DNA of 64,000 nucleotides from VRUE01 sp963704515. GTDB lineage: Bacteria > Actinomycetota > Thermoleophilia > Solirubrobacterales > 70-9. Under the pieces are notes generated by a model, which was given only the letters and a program-made list of their open reading frames with translations, made no database searches and was not told the DNA's origin. This document shows positions 27,960 to 35,884 of the stretch, one piece after another. The stretch is from positions 310,001-374,000 of the forward strand of contig OY969913.1 in NCBI GenBank assembly GCA_963704515.1. Direction: 5' to 3'. The position numbers and the translations under genes were made by a program. The stretch's first letter is position 1. Each line of letters opens with the position of its first letter.

Positions 27960-27989
27960 CTGTTTCTGAAAGGTGGTATACCTAAACAG
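27960..27989. promoter_or_regulatory. candidate operator between divergent tetR genes
   Basis: CTGTTT (27960-27965) and AAACAG (27984-27989) form a wide dyad, and a palindromic GGTATACC (27975-27982) lies inside it. Position between two divergent TetR genes is the main support. Confidence 0.4.
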
Positions 27990-28020
27990 AAGGTCTCCGT
28001 TTGCGAAACTGGGTGGAGCG

Positions 28021-28734
28021 ATGTCGGAACCGAGCAGCACCCCTGAAAGAGACGAGCCGAGCGCCCCGGTGTTCCCCTTCCCCGGCCTGCGCTCGCGAGC
28101 CGCTCGCGAGCGGCTCCTGGAGGCGATGCTCGTCGTCAGCGGCGAGCTCGGCTACGAGCAGGTCTCGGTCAGGCACGTGATCGAGCGGGCGCGTGCCAGC
28201 CGCGCGACGTTCTACAAGTACTTCGAGGATCGCGAGGACTGTTTCGCCCAGGCCCACCGTGACGCCTCCGAGTGGCTCTTCCAGCGGATGATCGGCGCCG
28301 CCAGGCGTCGATCGAGCTGGCGCGAGGGCCTGCGCGCGGCGCTCGCCGAGATGCTCGAGTTCTGCGCCAACCAGCCGGCGATCGCCAAGGCGATCTTCGT
28401 CGAGGTTCATGCCGCGGGCGAGCAGGCGCTTGCCCAGCGGCGCGATTTGATGGAGCGCCTCTCCCGCGCCCTTGACAGCGCGCGCCGCGAGATTCCAACT
28501 CGCCAAGCTCCACCTCCTGTGACGTCGACCTTCATGGTAGGGGCTATCGACACTCTCGTGTGCGCGAAGCTGATGGACGGCGACGCGGCCCGCGCCCCGG
28601 AGATGCTCCCCGGCCTGCTCTACTTCGTCGTCATGCAGTACTTCGGCGAGGACGCGGCCTGGGAGGAGATGACCGCCGCCTCGGTCAGCACCTGGCAGGC
28701 CAGGCGCGATGCCGCCTCACAGATGCCCGGCTGA
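28021..28734 (+). CDS. TetR-family transcriptional regulator
   Basis: 237 residues from ATG 28021. HTH region: ARERLLEAMLVVSGELGYEQVS, with VRHVIERARASRATFYKYFEDREDCF. The C-terminal domain (LAEMLEFCANQPAIAKAIFVEVHAAG) shares the plan of the other TetRs here, so the set probably arose by duplication. It converges on the carboxylase gene, with only 9 bases between. Confidence 0.9.
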   Translation: MSEPSSTPERDEPSAPVFPFPGLRSRAARERLLEAMLVVSGELGYEQVSVRHVIERARASRATFYKYFEDREDCFAQAHRDASEWLFQRMIGAARRRSSWREGLRAALAEMLEFCANQPAIAKAIFVEVHAAGEQALAQRRDLMERLSRALDSARREIPTRQAPPPVTSTFMVGAIDTLVCAKLMDGDAARAPEMLPGLLYFVVMQYFGEDAAWEEMTAASVSTWQARRDAASQMPG

Positions 28735-28743
28735 GCGCCGCCG

Positions 28744-30312
28744 CTACAGCGGGATGTTGCCGTGCTTGCGCTTCGGCTGGGCGACGCGCTTGGACTGCAG
28801 CATGCGCAGTGCCTTGACCAGCTTCGGCCGCGTTTCGCGTGGCTCGATCACGTCGTCGATGTAGCCGCGCTCGGCCGCCGAGTAGGGGTTGGCGAAGTGC
28901 GCCTTGTAGTCGTCGATCAGCTTCTGGCGGCGCTCGTCGGGGGTCGGCGAGGAGGCGATGTCCTTGCGGTAGATGATGTTGACCGCGCCCTCCGGCCCCA
29001 TCACCGCGACCTCGGCGGTTGGCCAGGCGACGTTGAAGTCGGCCAGCATGTGCTTTGAGTTCATCACGTCGTAGGCACCGCCGTAGGCCTTGCGGGTGAC
29101 GACGGTGAGCTTGGGAACCGTCGCCTCGGTGAAGGCGTAGAGCAGCTTCGCGCCGTGGCGGATGATCCCGTTCCACTCCTGGTCGGTGCCGGGCAGGAAG
29201 CCGGGCACGTCGGTGAAGGTGACGATCGGGACGTTGTAGGCGTCACACGTGCGGACGAAGCGCGCCGCCTTCTCCGATGCCTCGATGTCGAGCACCCCGG
29301 CGAGGTGGGCGGGCTGGTTGCCGACGACGCCGACCGGGAAGCCGTCGAGGCGGGAGAAGCCGCAGACGATGTTCTTGGCGAAGTGTTCGTGGACCTCGAA
29401 GAACTCGCCGTCGTCGACGACGCGGGCGATCACCTCGCGCATGTCATAGGGCTTGGAGGGGTCGTCGGGGACGAACGTGTCGAGGTCGGGGTCTTCGCGG
29501 TCAGGGTCGTCGGTGGGCTCGAAGCGAGGGGGCGCCTCGAGGTTGTTGGAGGGCAGGAAGCTGAGCAGGTAGCGAGCGTCCTCGAGGCAGCTCTCCTCGT
29601 CCTCGGAGGCGAAGTGGGCGACGCCCGACTTCGAGTTGTGGCTCATCGCCCCACCCAGTTCCTCGAACTCGACTTCCTCACCGGTCACGGTCTTGATCAC
29701 TTCCGGGCCGGTGATGAACATGTGGCTGGTCTCCTTGACCATGAAGATGAAGTCGGTCATCGCCGGCGAGTAGACCGCGCCGCCGGCGCAGGGACCCATG
29801 ATCAGGCTGATCTGGGGGATCACGCCGGAGCATTTGACGTTGCGGACGAAGACGTCGCCGTAGGCGCCGAGGCTGACCACGCCCTCCTGGATGCGGGCGC
29901 CGCCGGAGTCGTTGATGCCGACCACCGGCGCCCCGACCTGGGCGGCGAGGTCCATCACCTTGCACATCTTCTCCGCCATCACCTCGCCGAGGCTGCCGCC
30001 GAAGACGGTGAAATCCTGCGAGAAGACGAAGACGGTGCGGCCTTCGATCGTGCCGTGGCCGGTGACGACGGCGTCGCCCCAGGGCCGTTTCTTCTGCATC
30101 TCGAAGTCGTAGGTGCGGTGCCGGACGAAGGTGTCGAGCTCCTCGAAGGAGCCCGGGTCGAGCAGCTTCTCGACCCGCTCGCGGGCGGTCATCTTGCCCT
30201 TCGCGTGCTGCTTCTCAACCGCCTCCTCGGAGGACGAGTGGATCGCCGCCTCGCGCAGCTCGCGCAGGTAGGCGAGCTTCTCCTCGTGGGTGACCGGATT
30301 GCGTTCGCGCAT
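28744..30312 (-). CDS. pccB: acyl-CoA (propionyl-CoA) carboxylase beta subunit
   Basis: 522 residues from ATG 30312. Carboxyltransferase that moves CO2 from biotin to propionyl-CoA (or acetyl-CoA). Crotonase-fold oxyanion-hole regions are visible: NDSGGARIQEGV and MGPCAGGAVYSPAMTDF in the N-half, and RKAYGGAYDVMNSKH in the C-half. Length fits PccB/AccD families. Because a methylmalonyl-CoA mutase gene lies 1.4 kb away, propionyl-CoA is the favoured substrate: propionyl-CoA to methylmalonyl-CoA to succinyl-CoA. The biotin-carrying alpha subunit is not in the window. Confidence 0.9.
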   Translation of the reverse strand: MRERNPVTHEEKLAYLRELREAAIHSSSEEAVEKQHAKGKMTARERVEKLLDPGSFEELDTFVRHRTYDFEMQKKRPWGDAVVTGHGTIEGRTVFVFSQDFTVFGGSLGEVMAEKMCKVMDLAAQVGAPVVGINDSGGARIQEGVVSLGAYGDVFVRNVKCSGVIPQISLIMGPCAGGAVYSPAMTDFIFMVKETSHMFITGPEVIKTVTGEEVEFEELGGAMSHNSKSGVAHFASEDEESCLEDARYLLSFLPSNNLEAPPRFEPTDDPDREDPDLDTFVPDDPSKPYDMREVIARVVDDGEFFEVHEHFAKNIVCGFSRLDGFPVGVVGNQPAHLAGVLDIEASEKAARFVRTCDAYNVPIVTFTDVPGFLPGTDQEWNGIIRHGAKLLYAFTEATVPKLTVVTRKAYGGAYDVMNSKHMLADFNVAWPTAEVAVMGPEGAVNIIYRKDIASSPTPDERRQKLIDDYKAHFANPYSAAERGYIDDVIEPRETRPKLVKALRMLQSKRVAQPKRKHGNIPL

Positions 30313-30358
30313 CGGGCGCGGGAGTCTATTTACCCGCGCCCCGAAAGGCCGCGCTGCG

Positions 30359-30574
30359 TCAGGCGGCTTCGAACGGCTGCTTCTGCGGCTCGGCCAGTCG
30401 GTCGAGGATCCGCTCCAGGTCGGCCTCGGCGAGACCCGAGGCCTCCTCGGCCCGCAGCTCGACCCGCGTGCCAAAGCCCTTCTCGGCCATCGTCACCTCG
30501 ACGCCTTGCACGGAGGCGACGAGCTCCGCCAGCTCCGGCTCGGACTTCATCAGCGTCCGCGCGACCTCGATCAT
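30359..30574 (-). CDS. small protein of unknown function upstream of pccB
   Basis: 71 residues, ATG 30574, ending 46 bases before the carboxylase start, so likely co-transcribed. Sequence MIEVARTLMKSEPELAELVA... is acidic-amphipathic with an alternating strand-like middle (GVEVTMAEKGFGTRVELR). Carboxylases of actinobacteria often carry a small epsilon subunit gene nearby, but the usual epsilon motif is not visible here. Function unassigned. Confidence 0.5.
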   Translation of the reverse strand: MIEVARTLMKSEPELAELVASVQGVEVTMAEKGFGTRVELRAEEASGLAEADLERILDRLAEPQKQPFEAA

Positions 30575-30649
30575 TGCCGCGAGTTCAACCGGGAAGGCGC
30601 GGTTCCTCCCTCCAACATGCGTTGAAAGCAGTCCTTCAGGGGGGAGAGA

Positions 30650-30705
30650 TCACGCGCATCCGACATTAACCCCGTTCAGGTGTGGTCAATGTCGGATGCG
30701 CGTGA
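30650..30705. repeat. perfect 18-bp inverted repeat spanning the start codon of the DUF559 gene
   Basis: Left arm 30650-30667 and right arm 30688-30705 are exact reverse complements, with a 20-base loop. The right arm contains the ATG (30689) and the next five codons. In RNA the hairpin would hide the start codon; in DNA it is a large dyad in the divergent promoter region. Confidence 0.85.
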
Positions 30706-31645
30706 CTTCGAAAGGAATCGGAAGGCCTGGGAGCTGGCGGGACGGCAGCACGGGGTGATTGCGCGGCGGCAGCTGCTCGCGCTCGGGTTCAACGCGAGGG
30801 AAATCGAGCATCGCGTGGCCCGCCGGCGGCTGCATCCCGTGATGCGTGGGGTCTATGCGGTGGGCTGGCCACAGATGACGCCGAAGCGGCGCTGGATGGC
30901 GGCCGTTCTCGCATGTGGGGAGGGGGCGTTGTTGAGCCACCGCAGCGCCGCGGCGCTCTGGGGGATCGGGAAGGAGAGACGTGGCGTGATTGACCTGAGC
31001 GTGTGCCGCCGCACAAGGCTGCGACGCCGGGGACTGAAGGTCCGCTCACGAGTCGACCTTCAGGGCGCCGATATCTCTCATTGCGATCGAATTCCCGTAA
31101 CCGGAATCGTCCGAACGCTGATCGACATCGCCGCGGAACTCAGCTCGGTCGAGGTCGAGCGAGCGGTCAACGAGGCGGACAAGCTGGGCTTGATCGACCC
31201 CGAGGCCCTGCGCGGGGCGCTCGAGGGCTACGAGGGAGAATCGGGAGTCCGTCGACTGCGGATCGTCCTGGACGCCCGCACGTTCCGCCTCTCCGACTCG
31301 GACCTGGAGATTTTCTTTCGGCCAATCGCGTCGGCAGCGGGTCTCCCTCCCCCACTCACCAAACAGATGGTGAACGGATTCGAAGTCGACTTCTTCTTCC
31401 CGAATCTTGGATTGGTGATCGAGACCGACGGCCTCCGCTACCACCGGACCCCCGCCGCCCAAGCCCGAGACGCGCTCCGTGATCGAAGCCACACGCTGGC
31501 GGGGATGACCCCGCTCCGCTTCACTCACTACGAGGTCAAGTACGAAGCCCCGAAGGTCAAGCGGGCGCTTGAGCGAGCGGTCAAGTTGCTCAATGAACGT
31601 CAAGCGAGAGTTGACCCACTCAGAGGTGGGTCAACTCTCGCTTGA
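30689..31645 (+). CDS. AbiEi-like antitoxin domain fused to DUF559 endonuclease-like domain
   Basis: 318 residues from ATG 30689 (MSDARDFERNRKAW); a GTG at 30680 is an alternative. The N-terminal part has an AbiEi/type IV antitoxin-like winged helix: QHGVIARRQLLALGFNAREIEH, then RLHPVMRGVYAVGWP. The C-terminal part is a Vsr/DUF559 nuclease-like fold: NGFEVDFFFPNLGLVIETDG with the acidic D...E...D pattern, then HRTPAAQARDALRDR. Such fusions are common in actinobacteria; their partner toxin, if any, is unknown and none is adjacent. Both gene ends lie in perfect hairpins. It separates pccB from the mutase gene. Confidence 0.8.
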   Translation: MSDARDFERNRKAWELAGRQHGVIARRQLLALGFNAREIEHRVARRRLHPVMRGVYAVGWPQMTPKRRWMAAVLACGEGALLSHRSAAALWGIGKERRGVIDLSVCRRTRLRRRGLKVRSRVDLQGADISHCDRIPVTGIVRTLIDIAAELSSVEVERAVNEADKLGLIDPEALRGALEGYEGESGVRRLRIVLDARTFRLSDSDLEIFFRPIASAAGLPPPLTKQMVNGFEVDFFFPNLGLVIETDGLRYHRTPAAQARDALRDRSHTLAGMTPLRFTHYEVKYEAPKVKRALERAVKLLNERQARVDPLRGGSTLA

Positions 31646-31646
31646 C
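31599..31646. terminator. perfect 21-bp hairpin at the 3' end of the DUF559 gene
   Basis: Arms 31599-31619 and 31626-31646 are exact complements around the loop TCAGAG. The hairpin encodes the last residues and includes the TGA stop. It lies between convergent genes and probably terminates both transcripts, although no T-run follows. Confidence 0.75.
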
Positions 31647-31677
31647 GAATCCCGAGCGATGGATTCGCTGGGTGGAC

Positions 31678-33303
31678 CTAGAAGAACGCCCCGCCGCGGT
31701 ACTCGCCGAAGACGTCTCGCATCGCGCCGCAGACCTCGCCGATCGAGGCGTCCGCGGCGAGGGCGGCGCGGATCGGGTGGAGGAGGTTGCCATCGCCGCG
31801 GGCGACGTCGCGCAGGGTCTCGAGCTTCGCGTCGACGGCAGCCCGGTCGCGGCGCTCCTTGAAGGCCGCCAGCCGGGCCAGCTGGCGCTGCTCGGCCTCG
31901 GGGTCGACGCGGAGGATGTCGACGTCGTCGACCTGGTCGGTGACGTACTTGTTGACGCCAACGACGATGTCCTGGCCGCTGCGGTAGCGCTCGTGGTAGC
32001 TGTGCGCCGACTCCTCGATCTCGCGTTGCATGAACTCCAGCGCCTCGACCGAGCCGCCCAGCTCCTCGACCTTCTCCATCAGCTCCCAGGCGCGCGCTTC
32101 CACCTCGTCGGTCAGCGACTCGACGAAATAGGAGCCGGCGAACGGGTCGACGGTGTCGGCGGCGCCGGACTCGTGGGCGAGCACCTGCTGGGTGCGCAGC
32201 GCGATCCGCGCCGAGCGCTCGGTCGGCAGCGCCAGCGCCTCGTCGAAGCCGTTGGTGTGCAGGGACTGGGTGCCGCCGCAGACGGCGGCGAAGCCCTGCA
32301 GGGCGACGCGGATGATGTTGACCTCGGGCTGCTGGGCCTGCAGCGTCACCCCCCCGGTCTGGGTGTGGAAGCGGATCTTCATCGAGTTCGGGTCCTGGGC
32401 GCCGAAGCGCTCGGCGACGATCTTCGCCCACATCCGCCGCACCGCGCGAAACTTGGCGATCTCCTGGAAGACCTGGTTGTGGCCGTTGAAGAAGAAGGCG
32501 AGGCGGGGCGCGAACTCGTCGATCTTCAGGCCGCGCTCGAGCGCGGCTTCGACGTAGGCGATCGCGTTGGAGAGCGTGAACGCCACCTCCTGCACAGCCG
32601 AGCAGCCCTTCTCGCGGATGTGGTAGCCGGAGATCGAGATCGTGTTCCACTTCGGCACGCTCTCGCGGCAGTACTCGAAGATGTCGGTGGTCAGGCGCAT
32701 GGTCGGCACCGGCGGGTAGATGTAGTTGCCGCGCGCCATGTACTCCTTGAGCACGTCGTTTTGGACCGTGCCGCGCAGCTTCTCGGAGGGAACGCCCTGT
32801 TCCTCACCGACCAGCTCGTAGAGCAGCAGCAGGATCGCCGCCGGTGCGTTGATCGTCATCGAGGTCGAGACGCCGTCGAGCGGGATCTGATCGAAGCAGA
32901 TCCGCATGTCCTCGATCGTGTCGATCGGGACGCCGGTGCGACCGACCTCCCCGCGACAGAGCGGGTCGTCGGAATCGCGTCCCAACTGGGTGGGCAGGTC
33001 GAAGGCCATCGAGAGCCCGGTCGAGCCGTGCTCGATCAGGTAGCGATAGCGCTCGTTGGTGTCCTCGGGAGTGGCGAAGCCGGCGTACTGGCGCATCGTC
33101 CAGAGCCGGTCGCGGTACATGCCCTCGTGGATGCCGCGGGTGAAGGGGGGCTCGCCCGGCTCGCCCAGGCGCTCCGCGAGGTCGGGGGCGACGTCGTCGG
33201 CCTCGTAGACGCGCTCGATCTCGATGCCGGAGTCGGTGAAGACGCGCTCGTCGTCGGGGCCGACGAGGGGCGCGATCGTGCGGTGGGTCTCTTCGGTAGC
33301 CAT
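31678..33303 (-). CDS. methylmalonyl-CoA mutase large (substrate-binding) subunit
   Basis: 541 residues. TIM-barrel substrate domain of B12-dependent acyl-CoA mutases, without the C-terminal cobalamin domain, so a separate small subunit must exist elsewhere. Motifs: MRQYAGFATPEDTNERYRYL, FDLPTQLGRDSD, GTVQNDVLKEYMARGNYIYP, and HTQTGGVTLQAQQPEVN. Tyr in RQYAGF and Arg in YMARGN match the methylmalonyl-CoA mutase pattern rather than that of isobutyryl-CoA mutase (Phe/Gln), by eye. With pccB it completes conversion of propionyl-CoA toward succinyl-CoA. Transcribed divergently from the DUF6421-like gene. Confidence 0.9.
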   Translation of the reverse strand: MATEETHRTIAPLVGPDDERVFTDSGIEIERVYEADDVAPDLAERLGEPGEPPFTRGIHEGMYRDRLWTMRQYAGFATPEDTNERYRYLIEHGSTGLSMAFDLPTQLGRDSDDPLCRGEVGRTGVPIDTIEDMRICFDQIPLDGVSTSMTINAPAAILLLLYELVGEEQGVPSEKLRGTVQNDVLKEYMARGNYIYPPVPTMRLTTDIFEYCRESVPKWNTISISGYHIREKGCSAVQEVAFTLSNAIAYVEAALERGLKIDEFAPRLAFFFNGHNQVFQEIAKFRAVRRMWAKIVAERFGAQDPNSMKIRFHTQTGGVTLQAQQPEVNIIRVALQGFAAVCGGTQSLHTNGFDEALALPTERSARIALRTQQVLAHESGAADTVDPFAGSYFVESLTDEVEARAWELMEKVEELGGSVEALEFMQREIEESAHSYHERYRSGQDIVVGVNKYVTDQVDDVDILRVDPEAEQRQLARLAAFKERRDRAAVDAKLETLRDVARGDGNLLHPIRAALAADASIGEVCGAMRDVFGEYRGGAFF

Positions 33304-33371
33304 GATCAGAGGATATGGGGCTCTTCGATCTGGAAATTCTTATCGAATGGCTTGCATCTGCTTGTTCCCTT

Positions 33372-33391
33372 CGGTACCTTCGGCCGTACCG
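33372..33391. promoter_or_regulatory. dyad in the mutase/DUF6421 divergent spacer
   Basis: CGGTAC-N8-GTACCG, centred about 47 bases upstream of the plus-strand ATG. The rest of the 125-bp spacer holds an AT-rich stretch (33320-33350) suitable for promoters. Confidence 0.35.
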
Positions 33392-33428
33392 GAAAGCGGA
33401 TGCCGTGTAACGGGAGGGGATTTGGGAG

Positions 33429-34811
33429 ATGTCGGACTTGGCCAGTCGTAAGCAAGCGCAACTGCTGCCGCCGTTCTGGCCGGTCGATACCCAACACGGC
33501 GTCGGCCACGTCCGCCTCGACGGCGAACCGGCGGAGAACGCCGAGCGGGTAGTGCCGCTGCTGGTCGAGCTCGCCGCCCAGAGCGAAGCGATGCGCAGCC
33601 TGCAGAACGACGAGGGCGAGGTCCTCTCCGCGGCCGCCGCCTCGGTCCTACGCGGCGAGATGGCGGAGGGAATGCGCGAGCTGGCCGAGCTGGTCGACGA
33701 GGAGAGCGCCGCCGCGATCCGGCTGCGCGCCAAGGGCCTCGCCGGAGGGATCGCGCACCGCGAGATGACGCTCGAGATCGCCCGCGGCGGCCCGCCCCCC
33801 GCTCTGGAGGTCGTCTGCGGCCCGCTCTGCACCTGGCGGATGAAGACCCGCGTCGGCCTGCACTCCTTCGTCGCCGCGGTCCGTGACGCCGAGCAGCAGG
33901 AGCTGCTCGAGCGGCTCGACGACTCGCTCGAGGACGCCCTGCTCCAGGTCGAAGCCGAGATCGGCGCGAGCGGCATGCGCGTGCCCTTCAAGCTGCCGAT
34001 GAACGTCACCGACCTGCTGATCTCCGCCGGCGAGGCGGCCGGGCACCCCAAGCACTTCGCCTACTTCATGCCCGAGGACGAAGGAGTCGACGGGCTGCCG
34101 CTCTCCGAACAGCGCACCCTGTACATGCGCAACGTCCACCTCGCGCGTTACTCGACGATCACGATCCCGCTCGCCGAAGCGCTGCTCGAGGGCCCGATGC
34201 GCGCCGCCGAGGCGCCGGTCGCCGAGACGCTGATGCCCTGGATCCGCGGCCACGACCACGGCCACAACGTGATCGTCCCCGAGACCACCTACGACAGCTG
34301 GATGGAGACCCTCGGAATCGAGCCCTTCATGGCGCTGCAGGAGGCGATCGCCGACGTCTACGGCTTCCTGATGACGATCTCCGAGCCGTGGCGGGCGATC
34401 ACCGGCGTCACCCGGCTGGAGATGGCGGCGACCCACATGGCCGAGCTGCTCCACTACCTGCGCCGCGGCCCCAAGTACTACGGCGACCCCGGCGCCGCCT
34501 ACGTCGAACTCAGCTTCCTCGCCGAGAACGGCTTCGTCGAGATCGACGAGCGCGGCCGCGTGCGCTGGGACGAGGAGGACTTCTGCCGGGGGATGGCGGC
34601 GCTGGCCAGCGCCCTCACCGACGCCACCGTCGGCGCCCCGGACGAGCGCGGCTCCGAGGCCTTCCTCGCCCGCTACGGCTGGCCGACCGAGACCGGGGCG
34701 ATGCGCACCTTCGAGGCGATGCAGCGCGAGTGCGCCGACGTCCCGACCTCACTCGCCTTCTACCGCACGGCGGACGTCGCCGCCGCCGAGCAGGTCGCGG
34801 TCCCTGCCTAG
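33429..34811 (+). CDS. DUF6421-like putative metalloprotein
   Basis: 460 residues from ATG 33429 with GGGAG upstream; no signal peptide. Best recognised as the actinobacterial DUF6421 family, from memory only. A likely metal site is RGHDHGHN (His275, His277, His279), followed about 30 residues later by QEAIADVYGF (Glu305, Asp309). Spacing of a His cluster with a downstream E-x3-D helix resembles zinc or iron enzymes such as M49-like peptidases, but the classical HExxH is absent. The stop codon shares CTAG with the convergent UDP-glucuronate decarboxylase gene. Confidence 0.6.
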   Translation: MSDLASRKQAQLLPPFWPVDTQHGVGHVRLDGEPAENAERVVPLLVELAAQSEAMRSLQNDEGEVLSAAAASVLRGEMAEGMRELAELVDEESAAAIRLRAKGLAGGIAHREMTLEIARGGPPPALEVVCGPLCTWRMKTRVGLHSFVAAVRDAEQQELLERLDDSLEDALLQVEAEIGASGMRVPFKLPMNVTDLLISAGEAAGHPKHFAYFMPEDEGVDGLPLSEQRTLYMRNVHLARYSTITIPLAEALLEGPMRAAEAPVAETLMPWIRGHDHGHNVIVPETTYDSWMETLGIEPFMALQEAIADVYGFLMTISEPWRAITGVTRLEMAATHMAELLHYLRRGPKYYGDPGAAYVELSFLAENGFVEIDERGRVRWDEEDFCRGMAALASALTDATVGAPDERGSEAFLARYGWPTETGAMRTFEAMQRECADVPTSLAFYRTADVAAAEQVAVPA

Positions 34812-35755
34812 TCGGAGGCGCCGGAGAGGCGCTCGACGCCCGACTTCTCGATCGTCATCCGCAGGCCGTCGCGAAGCTCGATGGACGGTTCCCAGCCGAG
34901 CAGCTCGCGGGCGCGGGTGATGTCCGGGCGGCGCTGCTGGGGATCGTCGGTCGGCAGCGGCTCGAAGACGATCTCCGAGCGCGACTCGGTCACCTCGATC
35001 ACCGCCTTGGCCAGCTCCAGCAGGGTGAACTCGTTCGGGTTGCCGATGTTGACCGGCAGGTGCTGGTCGGACTCGGCCAGCGCGACGATGCCGCGGATCA
35101 GGTCGTCGACGTAACAGAAGCTGCGCGTCTGGTCCCCATCGCCGAAGACGGTCAGCGGGCGGTCCTCGAGCGCCTGGCGGAGGAAGGTCGGGATCGCCCG
35201 CCCGTCGTGGGCGCGCATGCGCGGACCGTACGTGTTGAAGATGCGGACGATCGAGGTGTCGACGCCCTGCTGGCGGTGGTAGGCCATCGTCATCGCCTCG
35301 GCGTAGCGCTTGGCCTCGTCGTAGACCCCGCGCGGGCCGATCGGGTTGACGTGGCCCCAGTAGTCCTCGGTCTGCGGGTGGACCTGGGGGTCGCCGTAGA
35401 CCTCGCTGGTCGAGGCGATCAGGAAGCGGGCGCGCTTGAACTTGGCGACGCCGAGCATGTGGTGGGTGCCGTGCGAGCCGACCTTGAGCGTGTGCAGGGG
35501 CAGCCGCAGGTAGTCGATCGGGCTGGCCGGCGAGGCGAGGTGGTAGACGAAGTCGACGTCCTCGGGGATGTCGACGTACTCGATGATGTCGATGTGGCGG
35601 AACTCGAAGTCGCCGTCGCGGATGTGCTCGATGTTCTGCAGCGAGCCGGTCTCGAGGTTGTCGATGCAGATGACCTTGTGCCCCTGGCCGAGCAGGTGCT
35701 CGCAGAGATGGGAGCCGAGAAAGCCGGCGCCGCCGGTGACCACGCAGGTACTCAT
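34808..35755 (-). CDS. UDP-glucuronate decarboxylase-like NAD-dependent sugar epimerase
   Basis: 315 residues from ATG 35755 (MSTCVVTGGAGFLGSHLCEHL). Extended SDR with GGAGFLG at the N-terminus and catalytic Y-x3-K in GVYDEAKRYAEAM; TSEVYGDP supplies the Ser/Thr. RIFNTYGPRM and the Arg-containing RSFCYVDDL are typical of UDP-xylose synthase (UXS) and close relatives, which make UDP-xylose from UDP-glucuronate for wall polysaccharides. Upstream in-frame codons are open but outside the conserved fold. Confidence 0.88.
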   Translation of the reverse strand: MSTCVVTGGAGFLGSHLCEHLLGQGHKVICIDNLETGSLQNIEHIRDGDFEFRHIDIIEYVDIPEDVDFVYHLASPASPIDYLRLPLHTLKVGSHGTHHMLGVAKFKRARFLIASTSEVYGDPQVHPQTEDYWGHVNPIGPRGVYDEAKRYAEAMTMAYHRQQGVDTSIVRIFNTYGPRMRAHDGRAIPTFLRQALEDRPLTVFGDGDQTRSFCYVDDLIRGIVALAESDQHLPVNIGNPNEFTLLELAKAVIEVTESRSEIVFEPLPTDDPQQRRPDITRARELLGWEPSIELRDGLRMTIEKSGVERLSGASD

Positions 35756-35884
35756 CGGCGCCGATGCTATCGAGGCTTCGCGCAAATTGCGGTCATTGGA
35801 GCCGACCAAATGTCCAGAAGGGGGGCGAGATCTCGACGCGCGGCCCTTGGGGTCGACATGTTCGGACCGAAGACCTGAACCGGT

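Noticed and set aside
30359..30574. Small gene considered as acetyl-CoA carboxylase epsilon subunit
   Set aside because: Position fits but the expected conserved motif is not visible, so left as unknown.
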